Below are positions 25,888 through 35,562 of a stretch of DNA of 64,000 nt, in pieces. How positions within the stretch are numbered: position 1 is the stretch's first letter; each line of letters starts with the position of its first letter. Both the position numbers and the translations under genes were made by a program. A model generated the notes under the pieces. That model searched no databases. It had not been told where the DNA came from and saw nothing but the letters and a program-made list of their open reading frames with translations. The stretch is from assembly GCF_000768315.1 (NCBI RefSeq), contig NZ_AQQX01000009.1, positions 60,028 to 124,027 on the forward strand, read 5' to 3'. Source of the DNA: Pseudooceanicola atlanticus. GTDB taxonomy: Bacteria; Pseudomonadota; Alphaproteobacteria; Rhodobacterales; Rhodobacteraceae.

Positions 25888-25943
25888 CCACCGCATCGGA
25901 TCGGGCAAACAGGCCGTAAGGGTACAGCGGCGGATTTTGACAT

Positions 25944-27317
25944 ATGCATATCTCCTTTCAGCTGAACGGAGAACGCGTCGACCTCGGCCCCGAGGTTTCG
26001 GCGACGACGACGCTGCTTGACTGGCTGCGCGAGACTCGGGGACTGACCGGGACGAAGGAAGGCTGCAACGAGGGCGATTGCGGGGCCTGCACGGTCATGG
26101 TGCGCGACCTCGACGGCGCACGGGCACTGAACGCCTGCATCCTGTTCCTCCCCCAGCTGCATGGCAAGTCGGTCACCACCGTGGAGGGGCTGGCCGGCAA
26201 GGACGGGTCGCTGCACCCGGTACAGCAGGCCATGGTCGATCACCACGGATCGCAATGCGGGTTCTGCACACCGGGTTTCGTCATGTCGATGGCCACGGCG
26301 CGGATCAACGGCGACACCAACGACAACGACGTGCTGGCGGGCAACCTGTGCCGCTGCACCGGCTACGCCCCCATCGTGCGCGCCGCCGAGGCCGCCCGCG
26401 CCATGGCGCCGGATCCGACGCCGGCCCGGTTCGAATGGCCGGAGGATTTGATCGTTTCCGGCACCCCCTTCATCCCGATGCATTCCGACCAGCTGGCCGA
26501 GTGGTACCTGGATCATCCCGATGCGACGCTGGTGGGCGGGGCGACCGATCTGGGCCTCCAGGTGACCAAGCAGCTGAAGGATCTGGGCGACGTCGCCTTT
26601 CTGAACCAATGCTACGACCTGCGGCAGATGATGGTGACCGACAGCGAGATCCGAGTGGGCGCCGCCGTCACCGTGACCGAGTTCATGTACGGGATCGAAC
26701 CGTTCTTCGCGGGTCTCGCGCGGATGCTGTCGCGCTATGGCTCGACCCAGGTACGCAATGCGGCCACCGTGGGCGGCAATATCGCCAACGGCTCGCCCAT
26801 CGGGGACAGCCCGCCGGCGCTGATCGCGCTTGGCGCGACGTTGCATCTGCGCAAGGGCGCGGAGCGGCGGTCGATGCCGTTGGAGGATTTCTTCCTCGAC
26901 TACGGCAAGCAGGACCGCGCCCCCGGCGAATTCGTCGAGGCCGTGACGATCCCGCGCCAGCCCGACCGGCTGGCCTGCTACAAGCTGTCGAAGCGGTTCG
27001 ACCAGGATATCTCGGCCGTGCTGGGCTGTTTCAACATCACCGTCGAGGATGGCACGGTAACTGCCGCCCGCATTGCCTTTGGCGGGATGGCGGGTGTGCC
27101 GAAACGCGCGGAACACGTGGAATCAACGCTCATTGGCCTGGCTTGGAACGAGGATGCGGTGGACGCCACCAAGGCCGATTGGCCGGTGGATTTCCAGCCG
27201 ATGTCGGACATGCGCGCCTCGGCCGATTACCGGCTGAAGGCGGCGTGGAACATGTTGCGGCGCTACTGGGCCGAAGATGCCGGGATTGCCACCGACGTGC
27301 GGAAGGTGCGCGCATGA
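25944..27317 (+). CDS. xdhA: Xanthine dehydrogenase small subunit (FeS/FAD)
   Basis: 457 residues. The N-terminal plant-type [2Fe-2S] domain has GCNEGDCGACTV; the second [2Fe-2S] helical domain has QCGFCTPGF and LCRCTGY. The FAD domain (about 165-457) has the VGGNIANGSPIGD flavin loop. It carries electrons from the molybdenum centre of XdhB to FAD and NAD+. The enzyme oxidises hypoxanthine and xanthine to urate. It overlaps xdhB by ATGA. Confidence 0.95.
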   Translation: MHISFQLNGERVDLGPEVSATTTLLDWLRETRGLTGTKEGCNEGDCGACTVMVRDLDGARALNACILFLPQLHGKSVTTVEGLAGKDGSLHPVQQAMVDHHGSQCGFCTPGFVMSMATARINGDTNDNDVLAGNLCRCTGYAPIVRAAEAARAMAPDPTPARFEWPEDLIVSGTPFIPMHSDQLAEWYLDHPDATLVGGATDLGLQVTKQLKDLGDVAFLNQCYDLRQMMVTDSEIRVGAAVTVTEFMYGIEPFFAGLARMLSRYGSTQVRNAATVGGNIANGSPIGDSPPALIALGATLHLRKGAERRSMPLEDFFLDYGKQDRAPGEFVEAVTIPRQPDRLACYKLSKRFDQDISAVLGCFNITVEDGTVTAARIAFGGMAGVPKRAEHVESTLIGLAWNEDAVDATKADWPVDFQPMSDMRASADYRLKAAWNMLRRYWAEDAGIATDVRKVRA

Positions 27318-29731
27318 GCACCGGACGCCCCCTGCCCCACGACACCGCCGCGCTGCACGTGACCGGCGCCGCGCGCTATGTCGACGATATCCCGGCCCCG
27401 GCGGGCTACCTGTCGCTGGCCTTCGGCCTGTCCGATGTTGCCAAAGGCCGCATCCTGTCGGTCGACCTGTCCGCGGTGCGCAGCGCGCCCGGCGTGGTCG
27501 CGGTACTGACGGCCGAGGACCTGCCCTTTGCCAATGACGTGTCCCCGTCGATCCATGACGAGCCGCTGCTGGCGGACGGCACGGTGCATTATGTCGGCCA
27601 GCCGATCTTCCTCGTGGTGGCGCAGTCGCACCTGGCCGCGCGCAAGGCCGCCCGGATGGGCAAGGTCGAGATCGCCGAGGAGACACCGATCCTGACCGTG
27701 GACGAGGCGCTCGCCGCCGGTAGCCGGTTCGAGGAAGGCCCCCGCATCTGGACCAAGGGTGACGCGGCCGAAGCAATCTCGGCCGCACCGCACGTGATCG
27801 AAGGCAGCATGGAGGTCGGCGCGCAGGAGCATTTCTACCTCGAAGGTCAGACCGCGCTGGCCCTGCCGCAGGATGGCGGCGAGATGGTGGTCCATTCCTC
27901 GACCCAGCACCCTACGGAGATCCAGCACAAGGTGGCCGAGGCTCTTGGCCTGCCGATGCGGGATGTCCGCGTGGAAACGCGGCGGATGGGCGGCGGTTTC
28001 GGCGGCAAGGAAAGCCAGGGCAACGCACTGGCCGTGGCCTGCGCCGTGGCGGCGCGCCTGACCGGCAAGGCTTGCCGGATGCGCTATGATCGCGATGACG
28101 ACATGGTCATCACCGGCAAGCGGCACGACCTGCGGATCGACTACCGCGTGGGCTTTGACGACACCGGGCGGCTGCTGGGCATCGAATTCCTGCACCTGAT
28201 GCGCTGTGGCTGGGCGCAGGATCTGTCCCTTCCCGTGGCCGACCGGGCGATGCTGCATGCCGACAATGCCTACCTGCTGGATCATGTCCGGATCGAGAGC
28301 CACCGTCTGAAGACCAATACATGCTCCAACACCGCCTATCGCGGGTTTGGCGGGCCGCAGGGCATGGTGGGCATCGAACGCGTGGTGGATCACGTCGCCC
28401 ATGTGCTGGGCCGTGACCCGCTGGACGTGCGGCGTCTGAATTATTACGCCGATGCGCCTGCGGCGGGCGGGGATGGGGAGCTGTCTGCCCCCCGCCGCCT
28501 TGAGGCGCCCTCGCCCGAGGATATTTCCGGCCAGATGAATGACGACCTGGCATCGCGGGGCGGGCCGGCGGAGCGCCAGAGCGTGGCCCCGGCCGAGGGC
28601 CAGACCACTCCTTACGGGATGGCGGTCGAGGATTTCGTGCTGAACGGGCTGACGGACCGGCTGGTCACAGAATGCGACTACGACGCGCGACGGGCCAAGG
28701 TCGCCGCGTGGAACGAGGCCAATCCGGCGCTAAAACGCGGGATCGCACTGACGCCGGTGAAGTTCGGGATCTCGTTCACGCTGACCCATCTGAACCAGGC
28801 GGGCGCGCTGGTCCATGTCTACCAGGACGGGTCGGTGCAGGTGAACCATGGCGGCACCGAGATGGGCCAGGGTCTGTACCAGAAGGTTGCACAGGTGGCC
28901 TGCGAAAGCCTGGGCGTGCCGCGCGAGGTGGTGAAGGTCACCGCGACGGATACCGGGAAGGTGCCCAACACATCCGCAACGGCCGCGTCGTCAGGGTCGG
29001 ATCTGAACGGGATGGCCGTCAAAGCGGCCTGCGACACGATCCGCGACCGCATGGCGGCCTGCCTGGCCGAGTTGCACCAGGCGCCGGTCGAGGAGGTCGT
29101 CTTTGCTGATGGCGAGGTGCGCGTCGGGCAGGAGGTCATGAGCTTCGACAAGGCGGCGGCACTGGCCTACCAGAACCGGGTCAGCCTGTCCTCGACCGGG
29201 TTCTACAAGACGCCGGGCCTGGCCTGGGACCGGATCAAGGGGACGGGCAAGCCGTTCTTCTATTTCGCCCATGGCGCGGCCTGTTCCGAGGTGGTGATCG
29301 ACACGCTGACCGGCGAATACCGCATCCTGCGCACCGATATCATCCATGACGTGGGTCGGTCGCTGAACCCGGCGCTGGACATCGGTCAGATCGAGGGCGG
29401 CTTCGTGCAGGGCGCGGGCTGGCTGACGACAGAAGAACTGGTCTGGGACGACAAGGGGCGGCTGCGCACCCATGCGCCCTCGACCTACAAGATCCCGGCC
29501 TGCGGCGACCGGCCCGACATCTTCAACGTCTCGCTCTGGGACGGGGAGAACCGGGCGGAGACGATCTATCGCTCCAAGGCCGTGGGCGAGCCGCCCTTCA
29601 TGCTGGGAATTTCGGTCCTGATGGCATTGTCGGACGCGGTTGCGGCCTGTGGGCCCGGCTATCCGGCGCTGGACGCCCCCGCCACGCCCGAGCGGGTGCT
29701 GGCCGCGGTGGAACGGGTGCGGAATGGTTGA
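27314..29731 (+). CDS. xdhB: Xanthine dehydrogenase molybdopterin-binding subunit
   Basis: 805 residues. Molybdopterin-binding subunit with RMGGGFGGKESQGN, AYRGFGGPQGMVG and the SKAVGEPPFMLG block that holds the catalytic Glu. Starts inside the xdhA stop. Residues about 383-430, between LNYYADAPA and QTTPYGMAV, look like an insertion relative to the family. The DNA for residues 383-409 (28460-28540) matches a dispersed repeat that is otherwise intergenic here, yet the frame stays open. The loop is Gly/Pro/charged and probably surface-exposed. It overlaps xdhC by eight bases. Confidence 0.95.
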   Translation: MSTGRPLPHDTAALHVTGAARYVDDIPAPAGYLSLAFGLSDVAKGRILSVDLSAVRSAPGVVAVLTAEDLPFANDVSPSIHDEPLLADGTVHYVGQPIFLVVAQSHLAARKAARMGKVEIAEETPILTVDEALAAGSRFEEGPRIWTKGDAAEAISAAPHVIEGSMEVGAQEHFYLEGQTALALPQDGGEMVVHSSTQHPTEIQHKVAEALGLPMRDVRVETRRMGGGFGGKESQGNALAVACAVAARLTGKACRMRYDRDDDMVITGKRHDLRIDYRVGFDDTGRLLGIEFLHLMRCGWAQDLSLPVADRAMLHADNAYLLDHVRIESHRLKTNTCSNTAYRGFGGPQGMVGIERVVDHVAHVLGRDPLDVRRLNYYADAPAAGGDGELSAPRRLEAPSPEDISGQMNDDLASRGGPAERQSVAPAEGQTTPYGMAVEDFVLNGLTDRLVTECDYDARRAKVAAWNEANPALKRGIALTPVKFGISFTLTHLNQAGALVHVYQDGSVQVNHGGTEMGQGLYQKVAQVACESLGVPREVVKVTATDTGKVPNTSATAASSGSDLNGMAVKAACDTIRDRMAACLAELHQAPVEEVVFADGEVRVGQEVMSFDKAAALAYQNRVSLSSTGFYKTPGLAWDRIKGTGKPFFYFAHGAACSEVVIDTLTGEYRILRTDIIHDVGRSLNPALDIGQIEGGFVQGAGWLTTEELVWDDKGRLRTHAPSTYKIPACGDRPDIFNVSLWDGENRAETIYRSKAVGEPPFMLGISVLMALSDAVAACGPGYPALDAPATPERVLAAVERVRNG
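28460..28540 (+). repeat. Dispersed repeat copy embedded in xdhB
   Basis: A GC-rich hairpin-forming head (gcgggcgggg with ccccccgccgc) followed by the tail ATTTCCGGCCAGATGAA at 28523-28539. That tail matches ATTTCTGGCAAGATGAA at 32221-32237 at 15 of 17 positions. It also matches the minus-strand ggccagatgaa of 43143-43153. It lies in frame within the xdhB coding sequence. Confidence 0.6.
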
Positions 29732-30650
29732 GCTGGACCGCCTCCGCGCCGCGCTGGACCGGCATGGACGGATCGTCCGGGTGGTCGTGGCCGAGATACG
29801 CGGGTCGGCCCCGCGCGAGGTGGGCGCGGCCATGATGGTACCGGTCGAGGGACCGGCCATCGGCACGATCGGCGGCGGCGCGCTGGAGTTGGAAGCGACG
29901 GAGGCCGCGCGGACCCTTGCGTCGGCGCGGGTGGGCAAGCGGGCGCTTGGCCCCGACCTGGGCCAGTGCTGCGGCGGGGCGGTGACGCTGGTCTATGACC
30001 TGCTGGATTCGGTGCCGGAGGTGACGGACGGGATGGTCCTGCGCCGGATCGACGGGCCGGAGGACCCGCCGCTGGCGGTGCGTCGTGCCCTGGCGGAGGC
30101 GCGCAACGGGTCGGACCGGAGCGCGCGCCTGATCGAGGGATGGTGGCTGGAGCCTGTTGCGCAGCCGGAAACCGACGTCTGGGTCTGGGGCGCGGGCCAT
30201 GTCGGCCGCGCCATCGTCGCGACAATTGCCCCCCTGCCCGACATGGCGTTGATCTGGGTCGATACGGGCCCGGACAGGTTCCCCGAGACCGTGCCGGAGG
30301 GCGTGACGGTGATCCCGGCGGCCCAGCCCGAACTGCTGGCCGCCCACGCCCCGCAGCAGGCGCATCACCTGGTGCTGACATATTCGCATGCCATCGACCT
30401 GGCGCTGTGCGATGCGCTGCTGCGGCGCGGCTTTGCCTCGGCAGGGCTGATCGGGTCGGCGTCGAAATGGGCGCGGTTCCGGCGGCGGCTGGCCGGGATG
30501 GGTCATGCCCCTGCCCGGATTGACAGCATAACCTGCCCCATCGGCGACCCGTCTTTCGGCAAACATCCGCAGGAGATTGCCGTGGGCGTTGCCGCAGGGC
30601 TACTAAGGGACACGGCGCGACAAGACGCCAAAAGGGACATGACAGGGTGA
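29724..30650 (+). CDS. xdhC: Xanthine dehydrogenase accessory protein
   Basis: 308 residues. N-terminal XdhC/CoxI domain with RGSAPREVGAAM, GTIGGGALE and LGQCCGGAVTLVYD; C-terminal Rossmann domain with VWGAGHVGRAI. XdhC binds molybdenum cofactor, promotes its sulphuration and hands it to XdhB. The ATG at 29724 overlaps the xdhB stop; its own stop overlaps the GTG of the ABC ATPase (GTGA). Purine oxidation and the transporter are therefore likely to be one transcript. Confidence 0.93.
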   Translation: MVELDRLRAALDRHGRIVRVVVAEIRGSAPREVGAAMMVPVEGPAIGTIGGGALELEATEAARTLASARVGKRALGPDLGQCCGGAVTLVYDLLDSVPEVTDGMVLRRIDGPEDPPLAVRRALAEARNGSDRSARLIEGWWLEPVAQPETDVWVWGAGHVGRAIVATIAPLPDMALIWVDTGPDRFPETVPEGVTVIPAAQPELLAAHAPQQAHHLVLTYSHAIDLALCDALLRRGFASAGLIGSASKWARFRRRLAGMGHAPARIDSITCPIGDPSFGKHPQEIAVGVAAGLLRDTARQDAKRDMTG

Positions 30651-32164
30651 CGGAACCGCTTCTTTCCATTCGGGGGCTGACAAAGGCCTATCCCGGCGTG
30701 GTCGCAAATGACGACGTGTCGTTCGATATCCAGCCCGGCGAGGTTCACGCCCTTCTGGGCGAGAACGGTGCGGGCAAGTCGACGCTGGTCAAGATGATCT
30801 ACGGGCTGGTCAAGCCCGACAGCGGCGAGATGCTGCTGCGGGGCAAGGCCTTTGCCCCGTCGGAACCCAAGGCGGCGCGCGCCTCGGGCGTGGCGATGGT
30901 GTTCCAGCATTTCTCGTTGTTCGATGCGCTTTCGGTGGCGGAAAACATCGCGCTTGGCATGGCCGACCCGCCGGCGATGCGCGACCTGGCCGAACGGATC
31001 CGGGCGGTGTCGGACCAGTACGGCTTGCCGCTGGACCCGTGGCGGATCGTCGGCGACCTGTCGGCCGGCGAGCGTCAGCGGGTCGAGATCATTCGCTGCC
31101 TGCTGCAGGATCCCAAGCTGCTGATCATGGACGAACCGACCAGCGTTCTGACGCCGCAGGAAGTGCAGATCCTGTTCGAGACGCTGAGGAAACTGAAATC
31201 CGAGGGGACCTCGATCCTCTATATCTCGCACAAGCTGGAAGAGATCCGGGCGCTGTGTGACGAGGCGACGATCCTGCGGCTGGGCAAGAAGGTGGCCACC
31301 TGCACCCCGCGCGACACCACGGCGCGGGAAATGGCGGAACTGATGGTCGGCGCGGAACTGCATGTGCCATCGCGCGAGCAGAAGGAGCCGGGCGCGGTCC
31401 GGCTGGCGCTGAAGGACCTGGCGGTCAAGTCGCCGTCCGAATTCGGGACATCGCTGAAGGGGATCACGCTGGAGGTCCGCGCGGGCGAGGTCCTGGGCCT
31501 TGCGGGCGTGGCAGGCAATGGACAGGACGAATTGCTGGGCGCGCTGTCGGGCGAGATCCGGTCGGCCAACGACATGGTGTCACTGGACGGCAAGGCGATC
31601 GGGGCCACGGGGCCGCGCGAACGCCGCCGTATGGGCCTGCTGACCGCGCCGGAGGAACGGCTGGGTCATGCCGCGGCGCCTGACATGTCACTGACGGAAA
31701 ACGCCGCGCTGACCGGGGCGGAACGCAAAGGCATCGTGTCGGGCGGCTTCCTCAACTGGGGCCGCGCGCGGGGCTTTGCCAAGGAGATCATCGACCGTTT
31801 CGACGTGCGCACGCCGGGTACCGAGAACACCGCCCGGTCGCTGTCGGGCGGCAACCTGCAGAAATTCGTCATCGGGCGGGAGGTCATGCAGGCACCCGAA
31901 GTCGTGGTGGTGAACCAGCCGACCTGGGGCGTCGATGCCTCTGCCGCGGCGGTGATCCGGCAGGCGCTGCTGGACCTGGCCACCGGGGGCGCGGCGGTGA
32001 TCGTGATTTCGCAGGACTTGGACGAGTTGATGGAGATCTCGGACCGGTTCGGCGCGCTGAACGAGGGCCGTTTGAGCGAGGTGCGACCCGCGCAGGGCCT
32101 GACGGTGGACGAGATCGGCATGATGATGGGCGGATCGCATGACATGGAGGTGGCCGATGTCTAG
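30647..32164 (+). CDS. BMP-type nucleoside/sugar ABC transporter ATPase
   Basis: 505 residues with two ABC modules. The first has Walker A GENGAGKST (about 41-49), signature LSAGERQRVEI and Walker B LLIMDEPT. The second has the degenerate Walker A region LAGVAGNGQDE and signature LSGGNLQKFVIGRE, as usual in this CUT2-like family. GTG start overlapping xdhC. It energises the two permeases and BMP lipoprotein downstream; linkage to xdh points to purine bases or nucleosides as cargo. Confidence 0.92.
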   Translation: MTEPLLSIRGLTKAYPGVVANDDVSFDIQPGEVHALLGENGAGKSTLVKMIYGLVKPDSGEMLLRGKAFAPSEPKAARASGVAMVFQHFSLFDALSVAENIALGMADPPAMRDLAERIRAVSDQYGLPLDPWRIVGDLSAGERQRVEIIRCLLQDPKLLIMDEPTSVLTPQEVQILFETLRKLKSEGTSILYISHKLEEIRALCDEATILRLGKKVATCTPRDTTAREMAELMVGAELHVPSREQKEPGAVRLALKDLAVKSPSEFGTSLKGITLEVRAGEVLGLAGVAGNGQDELLGALSGEIRSANDMVSLDGKAIGATGPRERRRMGLLTAPEERLGHAAAPDMSLTENAALTGAERKGIVSGGFLNWGRARGFAKEIIDRFDVRTPGTENTARSLSGGNLQKFVIGREVMQAPEVVVVNQPTWGVDASAAAVIRQALLDLATGGAAVIVISQDLDELMEISDRFGALNEGRLSEVRPAQGLTVDEIGMMMGGSHDMEVADV

Positions 32165-32190
32165 GCACATGTCTGCACCGATCGGGATAT

Positions 32191-32238
32191 CGGCGGGGGC
32201 GGGATGCCTCCGGCGGGAGTATTTCTGGCAAGATGAAG
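32191..32238 (+). repeat. Dispersed repeat copy between ATPase and permease genes
   Basis: Contains tgcctccggcggg (32205-32217) and ATTTCTGGCAAGATGAA (32221-32237). The first block is identical to the minus strand at 43164-43176 and the second resembles 28523-28539. It occupies most of the 108-base gap within an otherwise overlapping operon. Confidence 0.6.
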
Positions 32239-32272
32239 CAGGGGATCGCGCCCCGCTTCGGGAGGGGGCGCG

Positions 32273-33355
32273 ATGATCCGGCTGGAGAAACGGCGCGAGC
32301 CGTCGCAGGTCTTTGCCTACCTGACCCCGGTACTGGCGGTGCTGGTGACCATGATCGCGGGCGGGCTGATGTTTGCAGCGCTTGGCAAGGACCCGTTCGT
32401 GGCGATCAAGACGATCTTCTACGATCCGCTGTTCGGGCAATACGCGTCCTTCGACCGGCCGCAATTGCTGGTCAAGGGCGGGCCGCTGGTGCTGATCGCG
32501 ATCGGGCTGAGCCTGGGGTTCCGGGCCGGCATCTGGAATATCGGCGCAGAGGGGCAGTATATCCTGGGCGCGATCTTCGGCGCGGGGGTGGCGCTGGCCT
32601 TCTATCCGCTGGATGCATGGTTCATCTTTCCACTGATGATCCTGGCGGGCGCCTTTGGCGGGTTCCTCTGGGCCATGATCCCCGGCATCCTGAAGGTGAA
32701 GTTCGGCACCAACGAGATCCTCGTGTCGTTGATGCTGGTCTACGTGGCCGAGCAATTGCTGGCCTCGATGTCGCTGGGCCTGATGAAGAACCCCGAGGGC
32801 TTCGGCTTTCCCGGCTCGCGCAACCTGCAGCAATATCCAAGCGCCCATAACGCCGAGATCATTGCCAATTCGGGCATGCACTGGGGTGTGGCGGCGGCGC
32901 TGATCGCGGTGATCTTCGCCTATGTGCTGCTGGCGCGGCACCAGCTGGGCTATCACATCCGCCTGACCGGCGAGGCGCCGCGGGCGGCGAAATTCGCCGG
33001 CGTGTCGCCGGGGCGGCTGATCCTGGTCTGCCTGGGCTTTTCCGGCGCCTTTGCCGGGCTGGCGGGCATGTTCGAGGTCTCGGGCCCCGCGGGCCAGGTA
33101 ACGATCGATTTCAACACCGGATACGGCTTTACCGCGATCATCGTGGCCTTCCTGGGCCGGCTGCACCCGGTGGGCATCCTGCTGGCGGGGCTGTTGATGG
33201 CCCTGACCTATATCGGCGGGGAGGTCGCGCAATCGAGCCTCGGCCTGCCGTCGGCGGCGATCCAGATGTTCCAGGGGATGCTGCTGTTCTTCCTGCTGGC
33301 CATGGACGTGCTGACCGGCTACCGCATCCGCTTCGGCCAGGGGGAGACCGCCTGA
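32273..33355 (+). CDS. BMP-type ABC transporter permease 1
   Basis: 360 residues with about nine hydrophobic spans. Family motifs include GLSLGFRAGIWNIGAEGQY and the cytoplasmic coupling segment GEAPRAAKFAGVSPGR. Preceded by GGGAGGGGG. It forms the channel with permease 2; TGATG overlap couples the two. Homologues are the NupP and YufP type of nucleoside permeases. Confidence 0.92.
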   Translation: MIRLEKRREPSQVFAYLTPVLAVLVTMIAGGLMFAALGKDPFVAIKTIFYDPLFGQYASFDRPQLLVKGGPLVLIAIGLSLGFRAGIWNIGAEGQYILGAIFGAGVALAFYPLDAWFIFPLMILAGAFGGFLWAMIPGILKVKFGTNEILVSLMLVYVAEQLLASMSLGLMKNPEGFGFPGSRNLQQYPSAHNAEIIANSGMHWGVAAALIAVIFAYVLLARHQLGYHIRLTGEAPRAAKFAGVSPGRLILVCLGFSGAFAGLAGMFEVSGPAGQVTIDFNTGYGFTAIIVAFLGRLHPVGILLAGLLMALTYIGGEVAQSSLGLPSAAIQMFQGMLLFFLLAMDVLTGYRIRFGQGETA

Positions 33356-34275
33356 TGGACCTGTCCGCAATCAATCCCGTCCTTCTCATCGCGTCACTGA
33401 TGGTGGCGGCGACCGCCGTGATGATCGCCGCCATCGGCGAGCTGATCGTGGAACGCGCGGGCGTTCTGAACCTCGGCGTCGAGGGGATGATGATCACCGG
33501 CGCGATCTGCGGCTTTGCCGCCGCCGTGCAGACCGGATCGCCCACCATCGGCTTTGTCGCCGCGGCCCTGGGTGGCGCGGCGCTGTCGCTGCTGTTCGCC
33601 TTCCTGACCCAGTTCGCGCTTGCCAACCAGGTGGCCTCGGGGCTGGCGCTCACGCTGTTCGGGCTGGGCCTGTCGGCGCTGCTCGGACAGGGCTACCAGG
33701 GGATCAAGCCGCCCTCGACCCCGCGGATCGACATCCCGGTGCTGAGCGATCTGCCCTGGGTCGGCCGGATCCTGTTTGGCCATGACCTGATGGTCTATTT
33801 CGGGCTGGCGCTGGTCGCCGCGGTCTGGGCGTTCCTGAAATACACCCGGGCCGGGCTTGTCCTGCGCGCGGTCGGAGAGAACCACGACGCGGCCCATGCG
33901 CTTGGCTACAAGGTGATCCGCATCCGCGTGATGGCCATCGCTTTCGGTGGGGCATGCGCGGGGCTGGGGGGCGCCTACATCTCGCTCATCCGGGTGCCGC
34001 AATGGACGGAAGGCATGACCGCGGGGATCGGCTGGATCGCCCTGGCGCTGGTCGTCTTCGCCTCGTGGAAGCCGTGGCGTGTGCTGCTGGGCGCGTATCT
34101 CTTCGGGGGCGTCACGGTTCTGCAGTTGAACCTGCAGGCCGCCGGCATCGCGATCCCGGTCGAGTACCTGTCGATGTCGCCCTACATCATCACCATCGTC
34201 GTGCTGGTGATCATGTCGGCGGACAAGTCGCGTGCGCCGGCCTCGCTTGGCCGCATCTTCCACGCAACGCATTGA
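33355..34275 (+). CDS. BMP-type ABC transporter permease 2
   Basis: 306 residues, multi-span membrane protein. Contains ERAGVLNLGVEGMMITGA and AVGENHDAAHALGY, the counterparts of the permease 1 motifs. Its ATG shares a base with the upstream stop. Partner channel subunit of the purine or nucleoside importer (NupQ/YufQ type). Confidence 0.92.
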   Translation: MDLSAINPVLLIASLMVAATAVMIAAIGELIVERAGVLNLGVEGMMITGAICGFAAAVQTGSPTIGFVAAALGGAALSLLFAFLTQFALANQVASGLALTLFGLGLSALLGQGYQGIKPPSTPRIDIPVLSDLPWVGRILFGHDLMVYFGLALVAAVWAFLKYTRAGLVLRAVGENHDAAHALGYKVIRIRVMAIAFGGACAGLGGAYISLIRVPQWTEGMTAGIGWIALALVVFASWKPWRVLLGAYLFGGVTVLQLNLQAAGIAIPVEYLSMSPYIITIVVLVIMSADKSRAPASLGRIFHATH

Positions 34276-34388
34276 GGATCGGGGATGGCGACGCAACGCA
34301 GCTGCGCTTATGCTCGGCCCATGCTCGGGGGACGGTTCGCCGGCCCGCGCAACACGAACAAGATCTCAACCAACGAAAGGGGAGAAAT

Positions 34389-35486
34389 ATGAACCTCACC
34401 AAACGCGCATTGATGACCGGTGCCGCCATGGCCCTAGGCCTCGCGGCCTCCGGCGCGCCTGTCCTGGCGGAAAGCCATTCGGAAAAGACCAAGGTCGGCT
34501 TCGTCTATGTCGGCCCCGTCGGCGACGGCGGCTGGACCTATGAACACGACCAGGGCCGCAAGGCCGTGGAAGAGCATTTCGGCGACGCGGTCGAAACCGT
34601 CTATGTCGAGAACGTGCCCGAAGGCCCCGACGCCGAACGCGTCATGGTTCAGATGGCCCGCGACGGTGCCGACCTGATCTTCACCACCTCCTTCGGCTAC
34701 ATGGATCCGACGATCAACGTCGCCTCCAAGTTCCCGGACGTGAAGTTCGAACATGCCACCGGCTACAAGACCGCCGACAACGTGTCGGTCTACTCGGCCC
34801 GTTTCTATGAAGGTCGCGCCGTGCAGGGTCACATCGCGGGCTCCATGACCGAAAGCAACATCATCGGCTATATCGGATCCTACCCGATCCCCGAAGTGAT
34901 CCGCGGCATCAACTCGGCCTATATCCACGCCAAGAAGGTGAACCCGGATGTCGAGTTCAAGATCGTCTGGGCGTTCACCTGGTTCGATCCGGCGAAAGAG
35001 GCCGACGCGGCCAAGGTCCTGATCGAACAGGGCGCGGATGTCATCCTGCAGCACACCGATTCCACCGCGCCGCTGGCCGCCGCACAAGAAGCGGGCGGCA
35101 TCATCGGGTTCGGTCAGGCGTCGGACATGTCGGAATACGCGCCGTCGCCGCGCGTCTCCTCGATCATCGACAACTGGGCGCCCTACTACATCGCGCGCAC
35201 CCAGGCCGTGATGGATGGCACTTGGGAAAGCTCCAACACCTGGGACGGCATCGGCCCGGGCATGGTCGGCATCGGCGAGATCACCGACGCCGTGCCGGAA
35301 GACGTGAAAACCGAGGCGCTGGCGCTGAAAGACTCCATCGCGTCGGGTGAATACCACCCCTTCACCGGCCCGCTGAAAAAGCAGGACGGATCGGACTGGC
35401 TGGCCGAGGGCGAGACCGCCGATGACGGCACGCTGGCCGGCATGAACTTCTTCGTCGAAGGGCTGGAAGGCGAGATCCCGCAGTAA
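34389..35486 (+). CDS. BMP-family ABC transporter substrate-binding protein
   Basis: 365 residues from ATG 34389 after AAAGGGGAGA. The signal peptide (residues about 1-27, ending VLAES) lacks a clear lipobox Cys, so the binder is probably soluble in the periplasm. BMP/PnrA fold: KVGFVYVGPVGDGGWTY, LIFTTSFGYMDP and VILQHTDSTAPL. The trailing PFTGPLKKQDGSDW resembles the family's purine-nucleoside or methyl-purine binders. Last gene of the xdhABC-transporter run, followed by a strong terminator. Confidence 0.92.
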   Translation: MNLTKRALMTGAAMALGLAASGAPVLAESHSEKTKVGFVYVGPVGDGGWTYEHDQGRKAVEEHFGDAVETVYVENVPEGPDAERVMVQMARDGADLIFTTSFGYMDPTINVASKFPDVKFEHATGYKTADNVSVYSARFYEGRAVQGHIAGSMTESNIIGYIGSYPIPEVIRGINSAYIHAKKVNPDVEFKIVWAFTWFDPAKEADAAKVLIEQGADVILQHTDSTAPLAAAQEAGGIIGFGQASDMSEYAPSPRVSSIIDNWAPYYIARTQAVMDGTWESSNTWDGIGPGMVGIGEITDAVPEDVKTEALALKDSIASGEYHPFTGPLKKQDGSDWLAEGETADDGTLAGMNFFVEGLEGEIPQ

Positions 35487-35508
35487 CGCGGTCTCTACGG
35501 AAAAGGAA

Positions 35509-35540
35509 ACGGGCGCGGGGGAAACCCTGCGCCCGTTTTT
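35509..35540 (+). terminator. Rho-independent terminator of the xdh-ABC operon
   Basis: ACGGGCGC (35509-35516) pairs with GCGCCCGT (35529-35536), followed by a T run, 23 bases after the stop codon. Confidence 0.88.
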
Positions 35541-35562
35541 CGTTTCGGCCGGGGGGGCAGCG

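Noticed and set aside
26078..27313. In-frame upstream extension of xdhB across xdhA
   Set aside because: The extension is an out-of-frame reading of xdhA; xdhB begins at the ATGA overlap at 27314.
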